A DNA stretch of 64,000 bases from assembly GCF_030824435.1 (NCBI RefSeq), contig NZ_JAVBXS010000013.1, positions 62,001 through 126,000 of the forward strand, read 5' to 3'. Positions 16,237-24,947 of the stretch are shown here, piece by piece. The stretch is from Rheinheimera sp. (GTDB lineage: Bacteria; Pseudomonadota; Gammaproteobacteria; Enterobacterales; Alteromonadaceae). Under the pieces are notes generated by a model that had not been told where the DNA came from, made no database searches, and saw only the letters and a program-made list of their open reading frames with translations. The position numbers and the translations under genes were made by a program. Every line of letters begins with the position of its first letter. The stretch's first letter is position 1.

Positions 16237-16485
16237 CAATACCAGCCCAAAGCGGTGCCACTGCTGCAGTCAGCTTTGCACAACACTGTGATACCACCAA
16301 CACCACTTTTGGCTAAAAACACCGGCAATAACAGAAAAACTGAATTAAAATCCGTCAGTTAAGCTGTCATTGCCGGCACGCCCCTTACCGCAACAATTCA
16401 GCTCTGGTACATTCATTGCCCTGCAAGCTGCTTGCTGGTGCTGGTCTTATTTTTCAACAGCGTTAAAACTCATTCAGAGGTTGTT

Positions 16486-17991
16486 ATGCGTGTGTTATTT
16501 GTTTTAGGTTTTGTTTTGTTCAGCACACTAAAAGTCACTGATGTTGCCGCTATGCCGGGTGACGCCATACTCGCCAGCAACTTTGACCAGAATGAGCAGC
16601 AGTTTAATATTTTATCGGGTTGTAGCCTGCAAAAAGACATAGTGAAAAGTGGTATACAAGCACTCAGTTGTGGCCGCGGTTCCAGTTCATTAATCAGCCG
16701 TCAACCGCTGGCTGAGCTTGGCTTGCTCGAGCTTTGGGTAAAACCGGAAAACGCTTTTACCAGTTACCGGATAAATATTCTGACTTCGGCCTCTATCCGT
16801 ATCGACAGTGTCTGGCAACAAGTGGGGTTAATTGAAACCCAGGCCGGCAGCACCGACTTTATTGCCCACCGTATTTCGATTGACGACCCGGGTCGCAAAT
16901 ATATCCGGCTGGATATTGAAACCAGCAATGGTGCTCTGGTGATTGATGATCTGGTGGTCGACCGCATTCTGCTGGACACTGCGCTGCAGAAAAACGAACA
17001 AAAAATTATCAGTGGCATCCTCGAACAACTGAAACAAAACCGCAATTATGAAGTGCAGGCCGAGTCGTTCCGCACTTTAGGCAAAAATTACGCATCGCAG
17101 CTGGAAAGTCAGCGCCAATACCTTGAATACGCCAATGCCATTTATTCCAGTATTACTTTTGTGCTGGCAAGTTCTGAACGTAACAAAATGTCGAACCCTA
17201 TGGCTTATGCGTCGTTTCGTACTATTTTGGCCGATACCAAAAGAGTGGCTTCCCCGCTGCAACAAGCACGGTTAAATTCGATGGTGAAACCTTTTGGTGA
17301 TTTAGTCACTGCCACTTTAAATGTGGTGAGCGCCGGTACTTATTCTGCTTTTGCCGAGCCTTTTAAATCCTTTTTGGCCGCAACTTTTGATAAATCCAAT
17401 TATGAAAATGCTGATTTAAGCCGCAAAGATCGCAAGTTTGCCGAAGAAAACGGGCTGAAAATTTACGAAAACGCCGAACGTTTTTTAGGGGAGCTGGAAC
17501 GTGAGCTGGTGCAGGTGTCCACTTTGGATCAGGATTTACAACAAATGGCCAAAATGGTGGAGCTGTTTCGTAAAGACTTAGATAAACATCTGCGTAATTA
17601 CCTGCAACATGCAGGACTCGCCCGCACTCAGGAAAATTATGGCCGGGTGATGAGTAAAGAAGAGTCCATCCGGGTGAATGTGATGACCGAAGTGGCACTG
17701 AATGTGACGAATAGAGCCCAGTCTTACCTGGCCAGCGAAAACAACACTGAGTTAGTGCAATATTTATTAAAAACCCGCGAGCAGCTGGAAGCCCTGCAGG
17801 AATTTAAAGAAAGGTTTAACCAGATCACCGCCTCTTCTATTACCTTTTATGAAAAGTTTGAACGTTCAGTGGCACCTGAACAAAACCCCTTTACCGACGC
17901 CAAAGACAAAGCGGCATGGGAGCAACATGCCAAAAAAGCCCGGGCTTATATTCAGCAATCCAAAGAAGCCTTTAGCAAAGCTTATATGTAA
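16486..17991 (+). CDS. Secreted protein of unknown function
   Basis: 501 residues, not recognised. ATG 16486 has AGAGG 6 nt upstream and a signal peptide (MRVLFVLGFVLFSTLKVTDVAA). The N-terminal part (about 25-165) looks beta-rich, like a discoidin/carbohydrate-binding jelly roll (LGLLELWVKPENAFTSYRINILTS, GRKYIRLDIETSNGALVIDDLVVDRI). The rest (about 175-501) is charged and strongly helical, with runs such as ENAERFLGELERELVQVSTLDQDLQQMAKMV kept in heptad-like spacing, so a coiled-coil or helical bundle. No membrane segment beyond the signal. It follows the collagenase-like gene on the same strand after 249 bp; shared function is possible but unproven. A terminator-like palindrome lies at 18115-18146. 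Confidence 0.8.
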   Translation: MRVLFVLGFVLFSTLKVTDVAAMPGDAILASNFDQNEQQFNILSGCSLQKDIVKSGIQALSCGRGSSSLISRQPLAELGLLELWVKPENAFTSYRINILTSASIRIDSVWQQVGLIETQAGSTDFIAHRISIDDPGRKYIRLDIETSNGALVIDDLVVDRILLDTALQKNEQKIISGILEQLKQNRNYEVQAESFRTLGKNYASQLESQRQYLEYANAIYSSITFVLASSERNKMSNPMAYASFRTILADTKRVASPLQQARLNSMVKPFGDLVTATLNVVSAGTYSAFAEPFKSFLAATFDKSNYENADLSRKDRKFAEENGLKIYENAERFLGELERELVQVSTLDQDLQQMAKMVELFRKDLDKHLRNYLQHAGLARTQENYGRVMSKEESIRVNVMTEVALNVTNRAQSYLASENNTELVQYLLKTREQLEALQEFKERFNQITASSITFYEKFERSVAPEQNPFTDAKDKAAWEQHAKKARAYIQQSKEAFSKAYM

Positions 17992-18114
17992 TATTTTTGT
18001 CATACGTCAGATTTAAGCTTCGGCTGTTTACCGCTTGGATCTTAAGTATCAGCGCACAGGTATTAGCGCGCAGGTATACAAGGCTCAACAGTGCATCACA
18101 ATGAAACTACCGCC

Positions 18115-18146
18115 ACAGAACTCAGCATGCTGAGTTCTGTTTTTTA
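18115..18146 (+). terminator. Perfect 26-bp palindrome plus T6, intrinsic terminator
   Basis: Arms ACAGAACTCAGCA and TGCTGAGTTCTGT (13 bp each, no spacer) run straight into TTTTTT. It most likely ends transcription of the unknown secreted-protein gene. It also argues that the chromate transporter starts downstream of it. Confidence 0.85.
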
Positions 18147-18165
18147 TTTGAGGAGCTACCGGCCA

Positions 18166-19377
18166 GTGCATCAGCAACAAGGATCAGAACAACAGCTTAC
18201 GTCCCCTTCGTTATGGCAACTTTTTATTATTTTTCTGACACTTGGCTGTACCAGCTTTGGCGGCCCTTTGGCCCATCTGGGTTTTTTCCGTTTTGAATTT
18301 GTCGAAAAACGCCGTTGGCTGAGCGACCAGGATTATGCCGAGCTGGTGGCTTTATGCCAGTTTTTACCAGGCCCAGCCAGCAGTCAGGTCGGTATGGCCA
18401 TTGGCTTTTTAAAACGCTCTTATGCCGGCGCCCTGGTCAGTTTTTTAGGTTTTACCCTGCCTTCTTTTTTAATGATGTATTTGTTTGCGCTCTATTTACA
18501 GCGCGAAGCCGGTGGCTTTGATGCAGATATAGTACATGCGCTGAAACTGGTGGCTGTTGCCGTAGTGGCGCAGGCACTGTATGGCATGAGTAAAAGCATG
18601 TGCCCCGACTGGCCACGGCGTTTATTTGCGCTTGTTGTGATGCTAATTCTGCTGTGGCAACCCGGCGTTTGGCAGCAGCTTGCGGTAATTACGATGGCCG
18701 CTTTTTGTGGTCGATATTTTGTATTGTCTTTGCCTAAGCCAGCGCCAGCCAGAGTCCAAAAGCCCTTGCTCGCGCCTGTGTTACTGGGGGTGTTTTTATC
18801 CTTACTGCTGCTCCTACCATTATTGGCGGCCATCAGCGATCACGGCCTGTTAAACCTGATAGATAAATTTTACCGGGCCGGTAGTCTGGTGTTTGGTGGT
18901 GGTCATGTGGTGCTGCCGATGCTGCAGGCTGAGCTTGTACCGGACCTTATTGATAACCAGAGCTTTTTGGCAGGTTATGGTTTAGCACAGGCTTTACCTG
19001 GTCCGCTCTTTGCTTTTGCCAGCTTTTTAGGGGCTGCAAGTGACTTGCCTTATTCAGCTTTGTTGCTGGCCTTTGTTGCCAGTGTCGCCATATTTTTGCC
19101 GGCCATGTTGTTGGTACTGGGCGCTTTGCCTTATTGGCAACAACTCAAATCTAAAGCACCGGTGCAGCAAGCCATGGCGGGCGTGAATGCCGCTGTGGTC
19201 GGTGTGCTGGCCTGTGCTTTTGTGCAGCCGGTGGCCAGCAGCAGTATTGGCTCTGTGACTGACTTTTTGTGGGTACTACTTGCGGTGTTTTTGCTGGTGA
19301 AAGCCAAACTATCGCCTTTTTATCTGGTGGCGGGTGCCCTGCTGCTTTCGTTGTCGGTTTCAAAGTTTATGTCGTGA
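18166..19377 (+). CDS. chrA: Chromate transporter, ChrA family (CHR)
   Basis: About 403 residues if it starts at GTG 18166, which has GAGGAG 10 nt upstream. Earlier in-frame starts (GTG 18091, ATG 18127) lie before or inside a terminator hairpin. It has two homologous halves. The first carries FLTLGCTSFGGPLAHLGFFRFEFV, RRWLSDQDYAELVALCQFLPGPASSQVG; the second carries VFGGGHVVLPMLQAELV and FLAGYGLAQALPGPLFAFASFLGA. These are the paired CHR signature motifs. ChrA proteins export chromate, and some members have other anion roles. It is alone, with no chrB regulator adjacent. Confidence 0.9.
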   Translation: MHQQQGSEQQLTSPSLWQLFIIFLTLGCTSFGGPLAHLGFFRFEFVEKRRWLSDQDYAELVALCQFLPGPASSQVGMAIGFLKRSYAGALVSFLGFTLPSFLMMYLFALYLQREAGGFDADIVHALKLVAVAVVAQALYGMSKSMCPDWPRRLFALVVMLILLWQPGVWQQLAVITMAAFCGRYFVLSLPKPAPARVQKPLLAPVLLGVFLSLLLLLPLLAAISDHGLLNLIDKFYRAGSLVFGGGHVVLPMLQAELVPDLIDNQSFLAGYGLAQALPGPLFAFASFLGAASDLPYSALLLAFVASVAIFLPAMLLVLGALPYWQQLKSKAPVQQAMAGVNAAVVGVLACAFVQPVASSSIGSVTDFLWVLLAVFLLVKAKLSPFYLVAGALLLSLSVSKFMS

Positions 19378-19447
19378 TAAAACAGCTTTGCTAGCGGTTT
19401 TTTAAGCCCGGCGGCACACAAAAAAAATACAGCAGCCACAGCCCGTT

Positions 19448-20281
19448 TTATTGTTTTTTTGCCACTTCACATAAAGTTTTGACTGCACTCTGATGCTGTT
19501 GGTTTTTATCAAAAGCCAGCACTAATTGCCGCTCAGATAACACCAGCTCCAAAGGCCTTATTTGCATTTCCGTCCTGTTTCTGTGGCTTTCAAAAGCCGG
19601 TAATAAAGCACAACCAATACCGGCGCCCACCAGCCCTATGGCATATTCAATGGTATGAATATTGGCGCGGATATCGGCTTTGATATTGTGCCTGTTCAGC
19701 GCCGTTTGTAGTTGATCCCAGGCATCACAAGGGGTGCGTTTAATCAGCGGTAGTTTTTTAAAATCTTCGATGCTGATTTGTGCTTTGGCACATAAAGGGT
19801 GCTGCGCCGGTAATGCCAGTAAATAAGCATCACTCCAGAGCGGCTGATAGAGCTCACCGGCTTTCAGTTGGCGGATATTAATAATACGGGCATCACAAGG
19901 CTCATCCGGCTCCACTAAGTGCAGCTCTAACCCTGGCAACTGGCTATTAAAGTCTTTCAGTAGCGCACTCATACGCTCTACCCCTAAAGCCCGCACCAGT
20001 CCAAGCCTGAATTGCAGCCGTTTGGCCGGTTTTTTAAAAGAAGCCTGTACCGCCTGCAGCTGACTTAAAATCTGGCAGGCCTGACTGTATAACCTTTCGC
20101 CTTCTTCGGTGGCTTTGACGCCTCTCGGTAAACGGATAAACAACAACACCCCAAGTTCGGTTTCCAGCGCCAATAAAGCAGCCGACACTGAAGGCTGCGC
20201 TACTTCAAGATGTCTGGCCGCTGCACTGATGCTGCCTTGTTCAAAAACCGCGACAAAATAACCAAGCTGACGCATATCCAT
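19448..20281 (-). CDS. LysR-family regulator, probable regulator of gcdH
   Basis: 277 residues, slightly short for the family. The helix-turn-helix is MDMRQLGYFVAVFEQGSISAAARHLEVAQPSVSAALLALE, followed by RLPRGVKATEEGERLYSQA. The effector domain ends GLVGAGIGCALLPAFESHR. It is divergent from glutaryl-CoA dehydrogenase with a 90-bp gap, the arrangement seen for the GcdR-type activator of gcdH in other proteobacteria. That function is inferred from position. I saw a loose TATA-N-TATA dyad but no clear LysR site in the gap. Confidence 0.88.
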   Translation of the reverse strand: MDMRQLGYFVAVFEQGSISAAARHLEVAQPSVSAALLALETELGVLLFIRLPRGVKATEEGERLYSQACQILSQLQAVQASFKKPAKRLQFRLGLVRALGVERMSALLKDFNSQLPGLELHLVEPDEPCDARIINIRQLKAGELYQPLWSDAYLLALPAQHPLCAKAQISIEDFKKLPLIKRTPCDAWDQLQTALNRHNIKADIRANIHTIEYAIGLVGAGIGCALLPAFESHRNRTEMQIRPLELVLSERQLVLAFDKNQQHQSAVKTLCEVAKKQ

Positions 20282-20371
20282 AGGAAAAAACTATACCTGA
20301 CCAAGCTTCTATATGTTTTTACTTTAAATCCGAGCTCCATAAGATAGCAATAACTTTCACTGCATTGAGTA

Positions 20372-21553
20372 ATGGCCATGAGCAAAACCGCGTTTAACTG
20401 GCAAGACCCTTTTGCCTTCAATACCTTATTAACCGAAGAAGAGCGTTTAATTCAGGAAACTGCCCAGAGTTATTGTCAGGAACGTTTAATGCCACGCATT
20501 CTGGAAGCCAACCGCCATGAACATTTTGATGTCGCCATAATGCGCGAGCTCGGTGAACTGGGTTTGTTAGGTGCCACTTTGCCGGAAAAATACGGTTGCT
20601 CTGGCGTCAATTATGTCAGTTATGGTCTGGTGGCCCGTGAAGTGGAAAGAGTCGACAGCGGGTATCGCAGTGCCATGAGTGTGCAATCTTCCCTGGTGAT
20701 GCACCCTATTTATACCTATGGCTCTGAAGCACAGCGGATGAAATACCTGCCTAAACTCGCAACCGGTGAATGGATTGGCTGTTTTGGTTTAACAGAGCCG
20801 GATTCAGGCTCAGATCCGGCGTCTATGCGCACCACAGCGAAAAAAATCGACGGTGGTTACAAAATTTCCGGCACCAAAATGTGGATCACCAACTCCCCTG
20901 TTGCCGATGTATTTGTGGTCTGGGCCAAACTGGATGGTGTTATTCGTGGTTTTATCCTGGAAAAAGGCATGAAGGGTTTAAGCGCCCCGAAAATTGAAGG
21001 TAAGTTTTCACTGCGTGCTTCTATCACAGGCGAAATTGTGATGGATGGCGTGGAAGTTTCAGAGGACCAGTTATTGCCCAATGCTCAGGGATTGAGTGGG
21101 CCCTTTGGTTGTTTAAATAAAGCCCGTTATGGCATTGCCTGGGGTGCTTTGGGCGCCGCTGAGTTCTGCTTTAATGCAGCGCGCCAGTATACGCTGGACC
21201 GTTCGCAGTTTGGCCGGCCACTGGCTGCCAACCAGCTTATTCAGAAAAAACTCGCCGATATGCAAACTGACATCAGCTTAGGTTTATTGGGTTGTTTACA
21301 GGCTGGCCGCTTGATGGATGCAGGTTTGTTGCCGGTGGAAACTATTTCGCTCATTAAACGCAATTCTTGTGGCAAAGCGTTGGATATAGCGCGTATCGCC
21401 CGTGATATGCACGGTGGCAACGGCATTGCTGATGAATATCATGTGATTCGTCATGTAATGAACTTAGAAGCGGTGAACACCTATGAAGGCACCCATGATG
21501 TGCATGCGCTGATTTTAGGTCGTGCCATTACCGGCATTCAGGCGTTCTGCTGA
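20372..21553 (+). CDS. gcdH: Glutaryl-CoA dehydrogenase
   Basis: 393 residues of the acyl-CoA dehydrogenase family. It shows the FAD/substrate motifs [17 protein letters not shown] and [17 protein letters not shown], and the glutaryl-CoA-specific end [43 protein letters not shown], in which the Glu of YEGTHD is the catalytic base. It oxidises and decarboxylates glutaryl-CoA to crotonyl-CoA in lysine, hydroxylysine and tryptophan breakdown, passing electrons to ETF. Two ATG codons, 20372 and 20378, are possible; neither has a strong ribosome site. A terminator follows at once (21560-21590). Confidence 0.93.
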   Translation: MAMSKTAFNWQDPFAFNTLLTEEERLIQETAQSYCQERLMPRILEANRHEHFDVAIMRELGELGLLGATLPEKYGCSGVNYVSYGLVAREVERVDSGYRSAMSVQSSLVMHPIYTYGSEAQRMKYLPKLATGEWIGCFGLTEPDSGSDPASMRTTAKKIDGGYKISGTKMWITNSPVADVFVVWAKLDGVIRGFILEKGMKGLSAPKIEGKFSLRASITGEIVMDGVEVSEDQLLPNAQGLSGPFGCLNKARYGIAWGALGAAEFCFNAARQYTLDRSQFGRPLAANQLIQKKLADMQTDISLGLLGCLQAGRLMDAGLLPVETISLIKRNSCGKALDIARIARDMHGGNGIADEYHVIRHVMNLEAVNTYEGTHDVHALILGRAITGIQAFC

Positions 21554-21559
21554 GTTCCT

Positions 21560-21590
21560 AAGGCCAGAGGCAAAAGCCCTGGCCTTTTTT
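21560..21590 (+). terminator. Intrinsic terminator after gcdH
   Basis: AAGGCCAG / CTGGCC arms around a 11-nt loop, followed by TTTTTT. It lies only 35 bp before the next gene's start, so the E1 gene needs read-through or a promoter overlapping the terminator. Confidence 0.85.
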
Positions 21591-21624
21591 CTGTCGATAA
21601 CAACTACATATGGCAGGACTTTTG

Positions 21625-23874
21625 ATGACACCTTATGAACAACATGCATGGACGACGGCATATCTGGACAAAATTCAGAGCCACAAGCTGCCGACGCCCA
21701 AATCTGCTGCTTTAACCCTGACGGACGCGCAAATTTGCCGTTATTTTGATTCGATGCTTTCCAGCCGTTTGCTGGATTTACGCTCGCGTTTATTACAGGC
21801 CAAAGGCCAGAGTTTTTATACCATTGGCTCGAGCGGCCATGAGGCCAACGCTGTGGTGGCAGCTGCGCTTGAAGTGACAGATCCGGCCTTTTTGCATTAC
21901 CGCAGTGGTGCTTTTTTTATTGAACGCAGCAAACAGTTGCCAGGCTCCACCCCTATTTACGATTTGTTATTGTCTTTTACCGCTTCCAGTGAAGATCCTA
22001 TCTCAGGTGGCCGACATAAGGTGCTGGGCAGCCTGGCGTTGGCCATTCCCCCGCAAACCAGCACCATTGCTTCCCATTTGCCCAAGGCTGTAGGTACTGC
22101 TTTTGCTATTGATTTAAGTAAAAGATTACAACAACAAGGTCAGTGGCCGGAAAATGCCATTGCACTTTGTAGTTTTGGTGACGCTTCAGCCAACCATTCC
22201 ACAGCACAAGGCGCAATCAACGCTGCTTGCTGGGCCGATTATCAGCATGTGCCTGTGCCAGTGCTGTTTTTATGTGAAGACAATGGCCTGGGGATTTCCA
22301 CCCCAACCCCTTGTGGCTGGATAGCACACAGCTTAAGCCCGCATATGCAGACTTTTACTGCCGACTCGCGCGATTTAGCCGATGTGGCACAGGCAGCCAG
22401 AGCGGCCGTTGATTTTGTACGGAAAAACCGCCGCCCTGCACTGCTTCATTTGAAAACCTATAGGTTATTTGGCCATGCCGGTGCTGACGCCGAAGTGGCT
22501 TATCGCAAAAAACACCAAATTGAAGCTGAGCTGGATGAAGATCCGCTGTTATACGCCACAGCCTTGTTGTTACAACGTGGTATTTATCAGCAAAGCGAAT
22601 TACTGGAACTGGTATTAAAACTGGATCAGCAAACCGCCCGTGTTGCTTTTGTTGCCAGCAATAAACCTAAACTCACCTCCGCCGAAGCTGTGATGCAAAG
22701 TATTGTGCCCAAAGCTGCTGCGCAAAAAAACACAGCGGTTAAAGCCTCAGCGGTATCAACAGAGCCAGCCACAGCACAAACTTTAGAGTTTGATAAACAT
22801 AACCTGGGTAAACCGCAACATCTGGCCAAAATTATCAACTGGACTTTACACCAGGCCATGGCGCGTTACCCCAATGCCATAGTGCTGGGGGAAGACGTTG
22901 GCAAAAAAGGCGGGGTTTATAACGTCACTTCGCAACTGGTGCAGCAGTTTGGCAGCAACAGAGTGATCAACACCTTACTTGATGAACAAAGTATTCTGGG
23001 GCTGGGTATTGGCTTGGCGCAGCAGGGGTTTTTACCTGTGCCGGAAATTCAGTTTTTGGCTTATGTGCATAACGCTGAAGATCAAATCCGTGGTGAAGCT
23101 GCCACTTTGCCGTTTTTCTCCAATGGCCAATATCAAAACCCTATGGTAGTGCGTATTGCAGGACTCGCTTATCAACGGGGTTTTGGCGGTCATTTTCACA
23201 ACGACAATTCTTTTGCGGTATTTCGCGATATTCCGGGTTTATTGTTGTTTTGCCCATCAAACGGCCGTGACGCCAGTTTATTGCTGCGCCAGGCGCTCGA
23301 GCTTGCCCACAGTGAAAAACGGCTGGTGATTTTTTTAGAGCCAATAGCCCTTTATATGACCCGCGATTTACACCAGCCGGGCGACAACCTCTGGGCTTGT
23401 GATTTGCCGTTATCAGAAGAACAGCTGCCGGATATTGGCACACCGGCCATCAGACATCATCATCTGGATAAACCAACAGATTTGGTGATCATCAGTTATG
23501 CCAACGGTTTTTATTTAAGCTGTCAGGCGCAGCAACAACTGGCGGCTCAGGGTATTGCCGCAACAGTGCTGGATTTACGTTATCTGGTGCCATTGCATAT
23601 CGACAAAATTGCCAAAGCCATAGGCCAAACCCAAAAAGTGCTGATAGTGGACGAATGCCGGCGTCGTGGTTCACTCAGTGAAGAGTTATTTACCGCTTTG
23701 CATGAACACAAACCCAACTGGTATCAGCTGTCGCGTTTATGCGCACAAGACAGTTTTATTCCGCTTGGCAGCGCCGCTTACACAGTGTTGCCTTCTGTTG
23801 CACAAATTATTGAACAATCAATCTTGTTGCTTGGTGAAAACAAACAACAGCCCAAGCTGGAGCAGGTCGGATGA
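21625..23874 (+). CDS. Fused 2-oxoacid dehydrogenase E1 (alpha-beta)
   Basis: About 749 residues from ATG 21625 (AGGA 6 nt upstream; ATG 21610 is an alternative). The first half is an E1-alpha: FYTIGSSGHEANAV, FLHYRSGAFF, and the thiamine-diphosphate segment FGDASANHSTAQGAIN ... CEDNGLGIS. A linker near residues 370-395 leads to an E1-beta half: NAIVLGEDVGKKGGVYNVT, LLDEQSILGLGIGLAQQGFLPVPEIQF, RGFGGHFHNDNSF. Branched-chain-type dehydrogenases usually split these into two subunits. No E2 or E3 gene is in the window. The substrate is unknown; the neighbour gcdH makes 2-oxoadipate worth testing, and its stop overlaps the next gene by ATGA. Confidence 0.85.
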   Translation: MTPYEQHAWTTAYLDKIQSHKLPTPKSAALTLTDAQICRYFDSMLSSRLLDLRSRLLQAKGQSFYTIGSSGHEANAVVAAALEVTDPAFLHYRSGAFFIERSKQLPGSTPIYDLLLSFTASSEDPISGGRHKVLGSLALAIPPQTSTIASHLPKAVGTAFAIDLSKRLQQQGQWPENAIALCSFGDASANHSTAQGAINAACWADYQHVPVPVLFLCEDNGLGISTPTPCGWIAHSLSPHMQTFTADSRDLADVAQAARAAVDFVRKNRRPALLHLKTYRLFGHAGADAEVAYRKKHQIEAELDEDPLLYATALLLQRGIYQQSELLELVLKLDQQTARVAFVASNKPKLTSAEAVMQSIVPKAAAQKNTAVKASAVSTEPATAQTLEFDKHNLGKPQHLAKIINWTLHQAMARYPNAIVLGEDVGKKGGVYNVTSQLVQQFGSNRVINTLLDEQSILGLGIGLAQQGFLPVPEIQFLAYVHNAEDQIRGEAATLPFFSNGQYQNPMVVRIAGLAYQRGFGGHFHNDNSFAVFRDIPGLLLFCPSNGRDASLLLRQALELAHSEKRLVIFLEPIALYMTRDLHQPGDNLWACDLPLSEEQLPDIGTPAIRHHHLDKPTDLVIISYANGFYLSCQAQQQLAAQGIAATVLDLRYLVPLHIDKIAKAIGQTQKVLIVDECRRRGSLSEELFTALHEHKPNWYQLSRLCAQDSFIPLGSAAYTVLPSVAQIIEQSILLLGENKQQPKLEQVG

Positions 23875-24896
23875 AACAAACAGCAGTAGTGTTGTGCCCT
23901 GGCCGCGGCACTTATCAAAAAACAGAATTAGGTTGTCTTGCCCCTTTTTATGACTCAAACACCTTAAAGGCCATTGATAAACAAAGACAACTTCTGGGCC
24001 TTACCACTGTGACTGAGCTCGATAGCGCAGCTGTGTATTTACCGGCCAGCCACCAAAAAGCAGAAAATAACGCCGCGTTAATTTATGCCGCTGGTCTGGC
24101 GCAGTTTCAGGCGCTACAACAAGATTTGGCTGCGCAATACGACATAGTGGCAGTCAGCGGCAATTCGATGGGCTGGTACACAGCGCTTGCCTGCGCCGGT
24201 GTCTGGGACAGCGCTTTTGGCACTGAAGTGGTGTCAGGTATGGCGCAGCTCACCGCCAAAGCCGAAGGTCAGCAGTTTATTTATCCGTTATTAGATGAAC
24301 AGTGGCGGCTTGATCCGGCAAAAGACGCTGCAGTAAAACAGCAGCTGGCACTGCACAAAGGTGAACTCTGGATGTCGATTGAATATGGCGGTTATGCGGT
24401 GATGGCCGGCAGCAAACACGCGGTCGCCAGCGCGATGAAAAATCTGCCGCCACTCGATGGCCGTTTTCCGTTGTTATTGCATGGTCATGCCGCTTTTCAC
24501 AGCCCTTTGATGCAACAAGCATCAATGCAAGCGCTTGAAAAATTCAGCCAACAACATTTCCAGCGTCCACAAACCCCGTTAATAGACGGCTCTGGTGCCA
24601 TCTGGCATACAGGCCCGGTGGACACTGAAGCGCTGTGGCGTTACACCTTCCAGACGCAAGTGGCTGATTGTTATCACTTTAGTAAAGCTGTGCAGGTGGC
24701 AGTCAAAGAATTTGCGCCGGATAAACTGATTTTATTGGGCCCCGGGCAAAACCTGGGTGGCGCAGTGGCCCAAAGTCTGATTGACATTGGGTATGCCGGC
24801 CTTAAAAACAAACAGGATTTTGTCGCGCTGCAACAAAGTGATAATCCTTTGCTGATTGAAGCGCAGGCCCTGCTGACACAAGCTGAACCTGCTTAG
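23871..24896 (+). CDS. FabD-like acyltransferase-domain protein
   Basis: 341 residues resembling the acyltransferase (malonyl-CoA:ACP transacylase) fold. The nucleophile elbow is AVSGNSMGWYTAL with Ser99, and the catalytic His210 is in LHGHAAFHSPLMQQ. The FabD position that carries the malonate-binding Arg appears not to be Arg (GMAQLTAKAEGQ), so a non-malonyl acyl group is plausible; this depends on my by-eye alignment. Start ATG 23871 overlaps the E1 stop by four bases, so the two are translated together and presumably act together. Housekeeping FabD is unlikely because no fab genes adjoin. What it acylates is unknown. Confidence 0.75.
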   Translation: MKQTAVVLCPGRGTYQKTELGCLAPFYDSNTLKAIDKQRQLLGLTTVTELDSAAVYLPASHQKAENNAALIYAAGLAQFQALQQDLAAQYDIVAVSGNSMGWYTALACAGVWDSAFGTEVVSGMAQLTAKAEGQQFIYPLLDEQWRLDPAKDAAVKQQLALHKGELWMSIEYGGYAVMAGSKHAVASAMKNLPPLDGRFPLLLHGHAAFHSPLMQQASMQALEKFSQQHFQRPQTPLIDGSGAIWHTGPVDTEALWRYTFQTQVADCYHFSKAVQVAVKEFAPDKLILLGPGQNLGGAVAQSLIDIGYAGLKNKQDFVALQQSDNPLLIEAQALLTQAEPA

Positions 24897-24947
24897 TTTG
24901 TTTGCATCATAACGGATAGGCTAAAGACACAAACAGCCTTGTGGGGC

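Noticed and set aside
18091..18165. Upstream start of the chromate transporter
   Set aside because: It lies before and through a strong terminator hairpin.
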